NCBI RefSeq assembly: GCF_025506335.1
Contig: NZ_JANZYO010000005.1
Span: 62,001 to 126,000, forward strand
Direction: 5' to 3'
Source of the DNA: Mumia quercus
GTDB taxonomy: Bacteria > Actinomycetota > Actinomycetes > Propionibacteriales > Nocardioidaceae
Length of the DNA: 64,000 nt
Position numbers and translations under genes: made by a program. Below are positions 55,867 to 64,000 of this stretch, in pieces. Position 1 is the stretch's first letter. Every line of letters begins with the position of its first letter. The notes beneath the pieces were generated by a model. The model was not told the origin of the DNA and did no database searches. It was given only the letters and a program-made list of their open reading frames with translations.

Positions 55867-56561
55867 CGGTGGTCTCGCTCTCGTGGGTCCTGGCCGTAGA
55901 CGTTCTGGTAGCGCTCGTAGAGACGGTCGACGTCCTCGGCCGCGATCAGGGTGGGTTCGCCGACCTGCCGGCTGATGTGCACGGTGCGCGCGACGTCCTC
56001 GCACATCACCGCCGCCTTGACCGCCTCGGTGGCGGTGGCGCCGACGGCGAAGACGCCGTGGTTGCGCATGAGGACCGCGCGAGACCGGCTCCGTGCGAGC
56101 GTCTCGACGATGCCGCGCCCGATGGCGTCGTCACCGATCAGCGCGAACGGGCCGACGGGGATCTCGCCGCCGAACTCGTCGGCGATCATCGTCAGGGCGC
56201 ACGGGATGGGCTCGCCCCGTGCGGCCCACGCGGTCGCGTAGGTCGAGTGGGTGTGGACGATGCCGCCGACGTCGGGTCGGTGCCGGTAGACGTACGCGTG
56301 CGCCGCGGTGTCGCTCGAGGGGAACAGGTCGCCCTCGAGGAGCCGTCCGTGCAGGTCGGTGACGACGAGCGACGCCGGCGTGAGGTCGTCGTACGCGACG
56401 CCGCTGGGCTTGATCACCAGCGCGTCCTCGCCCGGCACGCGGGCCGAGACGTTCCCCGCGGTCCACACGACCAGGTCGTACCGCGTGAGATGCGCGTGCA
56501 GCGCGCACACCTCCTCCCGGAGCCTTTCGATGGTGCGACGCACCTCGTCCACCACGGTCAT
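55863..56561 (-). CDS. araD: L-ribulose-5-phosphate 4-epimerase
   Basis: 232 aa from ATG 56561 (ATGA overlap with araB). Class II aldolase/AraD fold: [33 protein letters not shown], and the zinc-binding [11 protein letters not shown] with a third His in [10 protein letters not shown]. Converts L-ribulose 5-phosphate to D-xylulose 5-phosphate for the pentose phosphate pathway. Four-nt overlaps on both sides imply translational coupling of araB-araD-araA. Confidence 0.95.
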   Translation of the reverse strand: MTVVDEVRRTIERLREEVCALHAHLTRYDLVVWTAGNVSARVPGEDALVIKPSGVAYDDLTPASLVVTDLHGRLLEGDLFPSSDTAAHAYVYRHRPDVGGIVHTHSTYATAWAARGEPIPCALTMIADEFGGEIPVGPFALIGDDAIGRGIVETLARSRSRAVLMRNHGVFAVGATATEAVKAAVMCEDVARTVHISRQVGEPTLIAAEDVDRLYERYQNVYGQDPRERDHR

Positions 56562-58237
56562 CGATCCTCCCTCTCCTCGCGTGACGCCTCCGCGCGCAGC
56601 GCGCGCAGCCGGTGCATCACGTCGTTGCCGCCGCGACCGAAGTAGTCGTGCAGCGCGACGTACTCGGCGTACAGCCGGTCGTACGCGCGCGCACGCGCCT
56701 CGTCGGGGACGTAGACCGCCTTGCGCACCGACCCCATCGCCTTCGCAGCGGCACGTATGTCCGCGTACGCGCCGGCCGCGACGGCGGCATGGAGTGCGGC
56801 GCCCAAGGCGGGGCCTTGGGCCGACCCGACCACGGACAGCGGGAGCCGGGTCACGTCGGAGTAGATCTGCATGAGCAGGGAGTTGCGCGCCAGCCCGCCG
56901 GCGATCACCAGCTCTTCGACCGGAACCCCGCTGCCGACGAAGGCCTCGATGATGGTCCGGGTGCCGAACGCGGTCGCCTCGACGAGGGCACGGTAGACGT
57001 CCTCGGGGCGGGTCGCGAGGGTCTGTCCGACCACCACACCGGAGAGCCCGTGGTCCACGAGCACCGAGCGGTTGCCGTTGTGCCAGTCCAGCGCCACGAG
57101 GCCGTGCTCGCCGACCACCTGCTCCGCCGCGAGCCCGGAGAGGTAGTCGTGCACGCTCATCCCGCCCGCCGCGGCAGCCTCGTAGACGTACGCAGGCGCG
57201 GCGTGCTCGGCGAACCAGCCGAAGATGTCGCCGACCCCGCTCTGCCCCGCCTCGTACCCCCAGAGTCCCGGCACGATGCCTCCGTCGACGACACCACACA
57301 TGCCCGGGACCTCGCGCAGGACCGACGAGCTCATCACGTGGCAGGTGGAGGTCCCCATGATCGCGACCATCTGGCCGTCGTCGACGGCCTGCGCGGCCGG
57401 TGCGCTCACGTGCGCGTCGACGTTGCCGACGGCGACAGGGATGCCCTCCGGCAGCCCGGTCCACGCGGCGGCCTCGCGGGTGAGGGTCCCGGCGCGGTCG
57501 CCGAGCTGCGCGACGGTCTGGGCGAGGCGGTCCTCGACGAAACCACCGAACGACGGGTGGAGGGCGGTGAGGAAGTCCGTGGCCGGGAAGCGGCCGTCCT
57601 GGTAGATCGCCTTGTAGCCGGTCGCGCACGCGTTGCGCACGTACGTGCCGCACAGCTGCCACACGATCCAGTCGGCGGCCTCCACCCAGCAGTCCATGGC
57701 GGCGTAGACCTCGGGAGCCTCCTCGAGGACCTGCAGCCCCTTGGCGAACTCCCACTCCGACGAGATGAGGCCGCCGTACCGACCGAGCCACGGCTCACCA
57801 CGCTCGGCGGCGAGGGCGTTGATGCGGTCGGCCTGGGGCTGCGCGGCGTGGTGCTTCCAGAGCTTCACGTAGGCGTGCGGTTGGTCGGCGAAGGCGGGCA
57901 GCTCGCACAGCGGCGTGCCGTCGCGGGTCGTGGGGAGCACGGTGCACGCGGTGAAGTCCGTCCCGATCGCGATCACGTCCGCCGGGTCGATGCCGGCCTT
58001 GCGGACGGCCTCCGGGACGGCGTGGCGCAGGACGTCGACGTAGTCCGAGGGCACCTGCAGCGCCCAGTCGGCCGGCAGCCTCCGGCCGGCACGACCCGGC
58101 AGCGCGTCGGTCAGGACGCCATGGGCGTAGACCGACTCCGCGCTCGCGACCTCTGTGCCGTCCTCGACGGCGACCACGAGCGCGCGGCCGGAGAGCGTCC
58201 CGAAGTCGACGCCCACGACGTACTCGGCCCTGCTCAT
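56558..58237 (-). CDS. araB: Ribulokinase
   Basis: 559 aa from ATG 58237, overlapping the LacI gene's stop. FGGY-type sugar kinase: GVDFGTLSGRALVV opens the N-terminal ATPase fold, ALDWHNGNRSVL and VIAGGLARNSLLMQIYSDVT belong to the C-terminal domain. Phosphorylates L-ribulose with ATP. Length matches AraB rather than xylulokinase. Confidence 0.95.
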   Translation of the reverse strand: MSRAEYVVGVDFGTLSGRALVVAVEDGTEVASAESVYAHGVLTDALPGRAGRRLPADWALQVPSDYVDVLRHAVPEAVRKAGIDPADVIAIGTDFTACTVLPTTRDGTPLCELPAFADQPHAYVKLWKHHAAQPQADRINALAAERGEPWLGRYGGLISSEWEFAKGLQVLEEAPEVYAAMDCWVEAADWIVWQLCGTYVRNACATGYKAIYQDGRFPATDFLTALHPSFGGFVEDRLAQTVAQLGDRAGTLTREAAAWTGLPEGIPVAVGNVDAHVSAPAAQAVDDGQMVAIMGTSTCHVMSSSVLREVPGMCGVVDGGIVPGLWGYEAGQSGVGDIFGWFAEHAAPAYVYEAAAAGGMSVHDYLSGLAAEQVVGEHGLVALDWHNGNRSVLVDHGLSGVVVGQTLATRPEDVYRALVEATAFGTRTIIEAFVGSGVPVEELVIAGGLARNSLLMQIYSDVTRLPLSVVGSAQGPALGAALHAAVAAGAYADIRAAAKAMGSVRKAVYVPDEARARAYDRLYAEYVALHDYFGRGGNDVMHRLRALRAEASREEREDR

Positions 58238-59262
58238 GCCGACACCTCCGGCCGGTAGGGGCGTGCGGTGCTCGAACGCAGGATCACGTCGGGCGGCACG
58301 AGCCGCTCCAGGTGCGGCTCCAGACCCTTGATGCTCGCGTCGAGGAACGCGATGGCCCGTCGGCCGACCTCGGCGAAGTCCTGGCGAACCGTCGTCAGAG
58401 GGGGCTGGAGGTACTCGGCCTCGGGGGTGTCGTCGAAGCCCACCACGCTCACGTGGCGCGGCGCAGGGCGGCCACCCTCGTGGTACGCGCGGAGCAGGCC
58501 GATCGCCATCTGGTCGTTGGCGACGAAGACGGCCGTGGTGTCCCCGTCGGCGACGAGGGTCCGCCCCGCCGCGTAGCCGCTGCGTGCCGACCAGTCGCCG
58601 TGCAGCAGCACGCCCGGCTCGAGACCGGCCGCCGCGAGGGCATCACGCCACCCCGACTCGCGCCCGTCGGCCTCGGTCCAGCTGCGCGGCCCGCGCACGT
58701 GGGCGATGCGGGTGTGCCCCAGCTCGACGAGATGGGTGGTCGCCGCGAACGCCCCCGCGTGCTGGTCGACCCCCACGACGTTCGACGCCTTGGAGAGGTC
58801 GCCCTCGACGACCACGAACGGGACGCCGAAGTCCTGGCGGCTCACGAGCTCCAGTGCCTCGACCTGTCCTGCGATCATGACGATCCCCTCGACGGCCTGG
58901 CGGAGCAGGTGGTCGATGGCGTCGGTGAGGGTCGACTCCGTGACGGTCGCGAGACTCACCGACCCCGCGAACCAGCCCGCGCTGCGCGCCGCGTCCTCGA
59001 CCGTGCGCTGGATGCTCGCCGGCCCGTACAGCCCGCTCCCGGTGCTGATGATGCCGATCGTCGACGACCGGCGGGTCACCAGCGCGCGGGCGGCGGTGTT
59101 CGGGCGGTAGCCGAGTGCGCGGATGGCCGACTCGACGCGCTCGCGGGTCGACGGCCGGATGTTCGGTGATCCGTTGATGACGCGCGAGACCGTCTGGTGA
59201 GAGACGCCGGCCGCACGGGCGACGTCGGCCATCACGGGCGGTGTCTGACGGTCGGAACTCAC
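58234..59262 (-). CDS. LacI-family regulator of arabinose utilisation
   Basis: 342 aa from GTG 59262 (GTGA overlap with the permease gene). HTH MADVARAAGVSHQTVSRVI, hinge around NTAARALVTRRSS, and a sugar-binding effector domain (VEGIVMIAGQVEALELV, VVGFDDTPEAEYLQPPLTTV). It is embedded between transporter and araBDA genes, so it is probably the repressor of the whole operon with arabinose as inducer. No operator is visible inside the operon; the target probably lies beyond the window's right edge. Confidence 0.92.
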   Translation of the reverse strand: MSSDRQTPPVMADVARAAGVSHQTVSRVINGSPNIRPSTRERVESAIRALGYRPNTAARALVTRRSSTIGIISTGSGLYGPASIQRTVEDAARSAGWFAGSVSLATVTESTLTDAIDHLLRQAVEGIVMIAGQVEALELVSRQDFGVPFVVVEGDLSKASNVVGVDQHAGAFAATTHLVELGHTRIAHVRGPRSWTEADGRESGWRDALAAAGLEPGVLLHGDWSARSGYAAGRTLVADGDTTAVFVANDQMAIGLLRAYHEGGRPAPRHVSVVGFDDTPEAEYLQPPLTTVRQDFAEVGRRAIAFLDASIKGLEPHLERLVPPDVILRSSTARPYRPEVSA

Positions 59263-60275
59263 GAGGCCCCCCGGCGGGTGAAGAAGCGTTGCAGGACGAC
59301 GAAGACGAGCAGCAGCGCACCGATCGAGATCTTGGTCCACCACGAGCTCAGTGTCCCGTCGAAGGAGATGAAGGTCTGGATCGTGCCGAGGACCAGGACG
59401 CCGAGGAGCGAGCCGACGACCAGGCCGTACCCGCCGGTCAACAGCGTGCCCCCGATCACCACCGCGGCGATCGCGTCCAGCTCCATGCCGACGGCGTGGA
59501 GGCTGTAGCCCGAGAGCATGTAGAGGGAGAAGAGGAGCCCGCCGAGCGCGGAGCAGAACCCGCTGATGGCGTACACGCCCACCTGGACGCGCGCGACCGC
59601 CAGCCCCATGAGCATCGCCGAGGTCTCGCTCCCTCCGACCGCGTAGACGGTGCGGCCGAAGCGTGTCAGGTGCAGCACCCAGGCCGCGACGATCACCACC
59701 AGGAGGGCGATCAGCACGGTCGGTGTCACGTACAGCTCTCCGGGGAGTGTGATCGACGCGGCCGACAGCGACTGGAAGGTGTCGTCCTTGATCGGGATCG
59801 ACTCGACGCTGATGAGGTAGCACAGGCCGCGGGCGAGGAACATGCCGGCGAGCGTCGCGATGAACGGCTGGACCTCGAAGTAGTGGATGACCAGGCCCAT
59901 CGCCAGACCCAGCAAGGTCCCGGTGAGCAGCACGGCGAGGACCGCCAGCAGCGGTGGCCAGCCCGCGCGCAGCGTCGCCGCCGCGATCATCGTCGAGAGC
60001 GCCACCACGGAGCCGACCGAGAGGTCGATGCCGCCCGTGAGGATGACGAACGTCATCCCGACGGCGAGGACGATGAGGAAGGCGTTGTCGACGAAGAGGT
60101 TGAGGACGACCTGCGGCGACGCGAACCCCTCGTACCGGATCGACCCGACCCCGAACATCCCGACGAGCAGGGCGAAGGTCGCCAGCACGGGCATCACGGA
60201 CGAGGGAGGGGAGTAGCCCTTCACGCGGTCCGCGAAGGAGCGCTGCGAGGTACGGGGCGTGGTGGCCGTGCTCAT
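59259..60275 (-). CDS. Sugar ABC transporter permease (YjfF-like)
   Basis: 338 aa, CUT2-family permease with eight to ten hydrophobic helices and the GMTFVILTGGIDLSVGSVVAL signature. Overlaps its upstream partner by 4 nt (ATGA). The set YtfQ-YtfR-YtfT-YjfF imports furanose sugars (galactofuranose, also arabinofuranose) in E. coli; with araBDA in the same operon, L-arabinose is the likely substrate. Confidence 0.92.
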   Translation of the reverse strand: MSTATTPRTSQRSFADRVKGYSPPSSVMPVLATFALLVGMFGVGSIRYEGFASPQVVLNLFVDNAFLIVLAVGMTFVILTGGIDLSVGSVVALSTMIAAATLRAGWPPLLAVLAVLLTGTLLGLAMGLVIHYFEVQPFIATLAGMFLARGLCYLISVESIPIKDDTFQSLSAASITLPGELYVTPTVLIALLVVIVAAWVLHLTRFGRTVYAVGGSETSAMLMGLAVARVQVGVYAISGFCSALGGLLFSLYMLSGYSLHAVGMELDAIAAVVIGGTLLTGGYGLVVGSLLGVLVLGTIQTFISFDGTLSSWWTKISIGALLLVFVVLQRFFTRRGAS

Positions 60276-61300
60276 GCTCGCCCTGCTTTCACCGTCGACG
60301 GACGCCTGCGCCCGCGACGCCACACCGCCGCACGCGCCTTGGGCGACTGGAGGAGGCACACCGCGATCACGACGACGGCCTTGAAGAGGTAGTTGGTCTC
60401 TGACGGGATCCCGATCGTCGGGACGGTGGTCGCCAGCGTGGCGATGAAGAGCGCGCCGACGAGCGTCCCCGTGAGCGAGAAGCGGCCGCCGGCCAACGAC
60501 GTGCCCCCGATCACCACGGCGAGGATCGCGTCGAGCTCGATCCACAGGCCGGCGTTGTTCGCGTCCGCGGCGCTGGTGTTGGCGGCGATCATCAGACCGG
60601 CGAGGCCCGCGCAGAAGGCGGAGAAGACGTACACGGTCCACAGGATGGTGCGCGAGCGTACGCCGGCGAGCCTGCTCGCCTCCGGGTTGATGCCGACCGC
60701 CTCGACCAGCATGCCGAGCGCCGTCCGGCGGGTGACCAGCGCCGTGACCGCGAGGACGCCGAGCGAGAGGAGGATCGCGACCGGCAGCGTGAAGACGTAG
60801 CCGGTGCCGACCGCCTTGAAGAAGGAGTTGTTCACCGTGGTGATCTGGCCGCCGGTCACCAGCATCGCCAGACCGCGTCCGGCGGTCATGAGGACCAGCG
60901 TCGCGATGATCGGCTGGATCCCCAGCACGGAGACGAGGAAGCCGTTCCAGAGACCGAGCAGGACGCACACCGCCAGCGCCAGCGCGATCGCGGTGATCGC
61001 CGTCCCCGCCGAGCCCGGGTCGCCGGACCCGGCGATGTGCACGCAGGCGACGGCCCCGGCGATCGCGGCGATCGCGCCGACGGACAGGTCGATGCCGCGC
61101 GTCGCGATCACCAGCGTCATCCCGAGCGCGACGAGAAGCACCGGGGCGCCGTTGCGCAGGATGTCGACGAGGCTCCCGTACAGGTGCCCGTCCTGCATCC
61201 GGACCTGCACGAAGGACGGCGTCGCGACGACGTTGACCACCAGCAGCAGGGTCAGGGCGAGGACCGGCCAGAAGAGGCGGTGCCGAGGCAGGTCACGCAC
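60272..61300 (-). CDS. Sugar ABC transporter permease (YtfT-like)
   Basis: 342 aa from GTG 61300, chosen because GAGGAGG lies 7 nt upstream; GTG 61318 is also in frame. CUT2 permease: GMTLVIATRGIDLSVGAIAAIAG, and ELDAILAVVIGGTSLAGGRFSL near the C-terminus. It pairs with the YjfF-like permease to form a heterodimeric channel. Overlaps the ATPase stop by 8 nt. Confidence 0.92.
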   Translation of the reverse strand: MRDLPRHRLFWPVLALTLLLVVNVVATPSFVQVRMQDGHLYGSLVDILRNGAPVLLVALGMTLVIATRGIDLSVGAIAAIAGAVACVHIAGSGDPGSAGTAITAIALALAVCVLLGLWNGFLVSVLGIQPIIATLVLMTAGRGLAMLVTGGQITTVNNSFFKAVGTGYVFTLPVAILLSLGVLAVTALVTRRTALGMLVEAVGINPEASRLAGVRSRTILWTVYVFSAFCAGLAGLMIAANTSAADANNAGLWIELDAILAVVIGGTSLAGGRFSLTGTLVGALFIATLATTVPTIGIPSETNYLFKAVVVIAVCLLQSPKARAAVWRRGRRRPSTVKAGRA

Positions 61301-62873
61301 GAGCGGCCTCCTCGTCACGGGCGATGATCGCCATCAGGTCCGACGTCGTGGTCTGGGTGTTCGCGAGCTCGTCGACCTTGTGACGGTCACGCATGACGAC
61401 CAGCCGGTCGCTCAGGCGGAGCACCTCCTCCAGCTCGGCCGAGATGAAGACGACGCCCATCCCGGCGCGCGCGAGGTCGTCGACGACCTGCTGGATCTGC
61501 GCCTTCGCGCCGACGTCGATCCCGCGGGTGGGCTCGTCGAGGAGGAGCAGGTCGGGCTGCATGATCAGCCAGCGGGAGAGCAGCACCTTCTGCTGGTTGC
61601 CGCCGCTGAGGTTGCGCATGAGCGCCTGCGGGTCGGCCGGTCGGATGTCGAGCGCCTCGACGTACTTCGCCACGAGCTGCTCACGGGTGCGGGCCGGCAC
61701 CGGTCGCAACCAGCCCCGGGCGGCCTGGAGGCTCAGCAGCATGTTCTCGGCCACGGTGAGGTCGCCGACCACACCCTCGGCGCGACGGTTCTCGCTGGAG
61801 AACCCGATCTTGTGGTCGACGGCCTTGCGCGGTGAACGCAGGTGCACACGATGCCCACGCACCTCGACCGTCCCGCTGTCCGCGGGGTCGGCGCCGAAGA
61901 GCAGCCGTGCGAGCTCGGTGCGGCCCGAGCCGAGGAGACCGGCGATGCCGATCACCTCGCCGTCGTAGACCTCGAGGTCGACGGGTGCCAGCGACCCTCG
62001 ACGGCCGATCCCGCTCGCGCGCAGCACCGGCGTACGACGGTCGTCCGGTTGACGGGAGGGCTCACGGTCCAGGCGCTCGAGGACCTCCAGCTCACGGCCC
62101 AGCATCTCCTCGACGACCTCCAGGCGGGTGACGTCGCGTGCGAGGTGCTCGCCGACGAGCCGACCGTTGCGCAGCACCGTCATCCGGTCGGAGATCGCGA
62201 AGACCTGGTCGAGGAAGTGGGAGACGAAGAGGATCGCCACGCCCTGCGAACGGAGCGAGTCGATGACCTCGAAGAGCGTGGCGACCTCCTCGCTGTCGAG
62301 GCTGGCGGTCGGCTCGTCGAGGACGAGCACCCGGGCGTCGATGTCGACCGCGCGCCCGATCGCGACCAGCTGCTGCACGGCGATCGGGTGGTCTCCCAGC
62401 CGCGACCTGGGCGAGATGTCCAGGCCAAGACGGGCGAGCACGTCACCCGCGCGCCGGTACATCCGCCGGTGGTCGATCCGCCCGAGCCGCCGTGGTTCAC
62501 GGCCGAGCAGCATGTTCTCGGCGACGGTGAGGTTCGTGCAGAGGTTGACCTCTTGGTAGACGGTGCTCACGCCCGCGTCCTGCGCAGCGGCCGTCCCCGT
62601 GAGCTGGCGTTCCTCGCCGTCGATCCGGATCGTGCCGGCGTCGATCGTGTAGACGCCTGTCAGCGCCTTGATGAGCGTGGACTTCCCGGCGCCGTTCTCG
62701 CCCATCAGAGCGTGGACCTCGCCGGGGTACATCCGGAACGAGACGTCGTCGAGCGCCGTGACGCCGGGGAAGGTGAGGGTGATCCCGGTCATCTCGACGA
62801 CCGGCTCGCCGTGCCGTGCACCCTCGACCGACGGCCCGGGAGAGGGCTGGGCGTCGGCGGACATGTGGGTCAT
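61293..62873 (-). CDS. Sugar ABC transporter ATP-binding protein with two ATPase domains (YtfR-like)
   Basis: 526 aa. Tandem nucleotide-binding domains: first with Walker A GENGAGKST and Walker B VLVLDEPTASLD; second with degenerate Walker A GLLGSGRTEL, signature LSGGNQQKVLLSRWL, and LLLLDEPTRGIDVG. A degenerate second Walker A is usual in this CUT2 family. ATG 62873 chosen; ATG 62864 possible. It follows the binding-protein gene by 112 nt containing a strong hairpin. Confidence 0.93.
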   Translation of the reverse strand: MTHMSADAQPSPGPSVEGARHGEPVVEMTGITLTFPGVTALDDVSFRMYPGEVHALMGENGAGKSTLIKALTGVYTIDAGTIRIDGEERQLTGTAAAQDAGVSTVYQEVNLCTNLTVAENMLLGREPRRLGRIDHRRMYRRAGDVLARLGLDISPRSRLGDHPIAVQQLVAIGRAVDIDARVLVLDEPTASLDSEEVATLFEVIDSLRSQGVAILFVSHFLDQVFAISDRMTVLRNGRLVGEHLARDVTRLEVVEEMLGRELEVLERLDREPSRQPDDRRTPVLRASGIGRRGSLAPVDLEVYDGEVIGIAGLLGSGRTELARLLFGADPADSGTVEVRGHRVHLRSPRKAVDHKIGFSSENRRAEGVVGDLTVAENMLLSLQAARGWLRPVPARTREQLVAKYVEALDIRPADPQALMRNLSGGNQQKVLLSRWLIMQPDLLLLDEPTRGIDVGAKAQIQQVVDDLARAGMGVVFISAELEEVLRLSDRLVVMRDRHKVDELANTQTTTSDLMAIIARDEEAARA

Positions 62874-62918
62874 CTCGATCCCGTCCTCAGGGTCGGTGGA
62901 GCGCTGTCGGGGGAGTGG

Positions 62919-62961
62919 GCCGAGGGTGCCGGGGCGGTGTGACGCGGCCCGGCACCTCGGC
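62919..62961 (-). terminator. Intercistronic hairpin after the arabinose binding-protein gene
   Basis: GCCGAGGGTGCCGGG (62919-62933) pairs with CCCGGCACCTCGGC (62948-62961), a 14-bp stem with one bulged G and a 14-nt loop. Placed between the binding protein and the ATPase, it probably limits expression of downstream genes or stabilises the upstream mRNA. Confidence 0.7.
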
Positions 62962-62985
62962 CGTGCGAGTGCGGGGGAGCGACAC

Positions 62986-63972
62986 TCAGTACTGGCGGTC
63001 GGGGAGTGCGGCCTTGGCCTGCTCCTGGTCGAAGGTCGTCTCCTCGGTGACGACCCGCTCAGGGACGTCCTCGCCGTTGACGACCTTCTTCGCCAGGTCC
63101 ATCAGCTGCGGGCCGAGCAGCGGGTTGCACTCGACGATGAAGTTGATCTTCCCGGCGGCGAGCGCGGTCATCCCGTCCTTGACGGCGTCGACGGTGATGA
63201 TCTTGATGTCGGTCCCGGGTGTCTTCCCGGCCGCCTCGATCGCCTCGATCGCGCCGAGCCCCATGTCGTCGTTGTGGGCGTAGACGACGTCGATGTCGGG
63301 CTGGGACTTCAGGAACGACTCCATGACCTTCTTGCCGCCGTCACGCGTGAAGTCGCCGGTCTGGGAGGCGGTGATCTCGATCCGCGGGTCGGCGGAGATC
63401 TTCTCCTTGAAGCCTTCCGCGCGGTCGATGGCCGGTGCGGCGCCGGTCGTTCCCTCCAGCTGGACGACCTTGACCGCGCCGTTCTTGTCGGTGTCGGCCT
63501 CGTCGGCGTTCTCGACCAGCCAGTCGCCGGCCTTCTCGCCCTCGAGGACGAAGTCGGAGCCGAGGAACGTCTCGTACAGCGAGGTGTCGTCGGAGTCGAC
63601 GGAGCGGTCGGTGAGGATCACGGGGATCTTCGCCCGCTTGGCCTCCTGGAGGACGGTGTCCCAGCCGGTCTCGACCACGGGGCTGAAGGCGATCACGTCG
63701 ACCTTCTGCTGGATGTAGGACCGGATGGCCTTGATCTGGTTCTCCTGCTTCTGCTGGGCGTCGGAGAACTTGAGGGTCACGCCCTCCTGCTTCGCGGTGT
63801 CCTTGATGGACTTGGTGTTGGCGGTCCGCCACCCGCTCTCTGCGCCGACCTGGGCGAAGCCCATGGTGATGCTGTCGTCGTCCGACGCGTCGCTGCTGCC
63901 GCCGCCCCCGCACGCGGCGAGGCTCCCGACGAGCACGGCGCCTACGGCGACTGCGCTCATTCTCCTGATCAT
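62986..63972 (-). CDS. Sugar ABC transporter substrate-binding lipoprotein (YtfQ-like)
   Basis: 328 aa from ATG 63972 with GGAGGAA upstream. Signal peptide ending in lipobox SLAAC (Cys21), Gly/Ser/Asp-rich linker, then a type I periplasmic-binding fold (MGFAQVGAESGWRTANTKS, AFSPVVETGWDTVL, YAHNDDMGLGAIEAIEAAG). The QVGAESGWR and ETGWD segments are characteristic of YtfQ, which binds furanose forms. First gene of the arabinose operon within the window; its promoter lies beyond position 63972, near the edge. Confidence 0.93.
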   Translation of the reverse strand: MIRRMSAVAVGAVLVGSLAACGGGGSSDASDDDSITMGFAQVGAESGWRTANTKSIKDTAKQEGVTLKFSDAQQKQENQIKAIRSYIQQKVDVIAFSPVVETGWDTVLQEAKRAKIPVILTDRSVDSDDTSLYETFLGSDFVLEGEKAGDWLVENADEADTDKNGAVKVVQLEGTTGAAPAIDRAEGFKEKISADPRIEITASQTGDFTRDGGKKVMESFLKSQPDIDVVYAHNDDMGLGAIEAIEAAGKTPGTDIKIITVDAVKDGMTALAAGKINFIVECNPLLGPQLMDLAKKVVNGEDVPERVVTEETTFDQEQAKAALPDRQY

Positions 63973-64000
63973 GAGATTCCTCCGTCTACGGAGCCCGGCA

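Overview
This 64 kb window comes from the chromosome of a high-GC Gram-positive bacterium (Actinobacteria). The evidence is very GC-rich coding with strong third-position bias, short intergenic gaps, many 4-nt ATGA/GTGA overlaps, GTG starts, a sigK/rskA locus with mycobacterial-type SigK promoters, paired CE1758/CE1759-type flavoproteins, and a teichoic-acid locus. The gene mix looks most like Nocardioidaceae (order Propionibacteriales), but the genus cannot be fixed from the sequence alone. I see no rRNA, tRNA, CRISPR array, insertion sequence, prophage or integrative element. The long opposite-strand open frames are GC-driven shadows.

Layout. 0-4 kb: a membrane-anchored Ser/Thr kinase, then a divergent persulfide module (CsoR/CstR-type repressor, a 56-aa Cys-rich protein, CoA-disulfide reductase fused to rhodanese) with two ATACCC/GGGTAT-type operators. 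4-7.3 kb: a MarR regulator divergent from an unusual luciferase-like plus berberine-bridge-like flavoprotein fusion, then Dps. 7.3-10.4 kb: a glycine betaine/proline ABC transporter. 10.7-12 kb: a methyltransferase and an HhH-GPD repair protein. 12-15.7 kb: the SigK locus (fasciclin lipoprotein and membrane molybdopterin oxidoreductase divergent from sigK-rskA), with matching SigK-type promoters facing both ways. 15.7-18.6 kb: a DinB-fold protein, a two-component flavin monooxygenase/FMN reductase pair and an unknown protein.

18.6-30.5 kb is a wall teichoic acid or related glycopolymer locus: two family-2 glycosyltransferases, a TagGH-type exporter, a fused cytidylyltransferase/SDR (CDP-ribitol synthesis type), a 1164-aa protein made of two tandem TagF-like units, a polysaccharide pyruvyltransferase, a second TagF-like enzyme and a CDP-alcohol phosphatidyltransferase. 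Together these would make, modify (pyruvylate, glycosylate) and export a polyol-phosphate polymer.

30.5-37.3 kb: a PAS-domain protein, a tightly overlapped M13 peptidase/MFS/GST chain, and an XRE-cupin regulator divergent from a BenE-type transporter. 37.3-44.1 kb: a maltose/oligosaccharide regulon (ABC binding protein and two permeases without an ATPase, GH13 alpha-glucosidase, LacI repressor) with two near-identical LacI operators. 44.1-50.6 kb: TrkH/TrkA potassium uptake, galE, a sugar dehydrogenase lipoprotein, and a sodium:solute symporter with a small membrane partner. 50.6-53.2 kb: leuS behind a candidate leader-peptide attenuator. 53.2-54.4 kb: a small membrane protein and a MerR regulator facing each other across a long palindrome. 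54.4-64 kb: an eight-gene, mostly overlapping L-arabinose operon (YtfQRT-YjfF-type transporter, LacI regulator, araB, araD, araA).

The most unusual observations are the duplicated TagF protein, the flavoprotein fusion with a hairpin in its linker, the divergent SigK promoters, the leuS leader, and the unannotated Cys-rich peptide in the persulfide operon.
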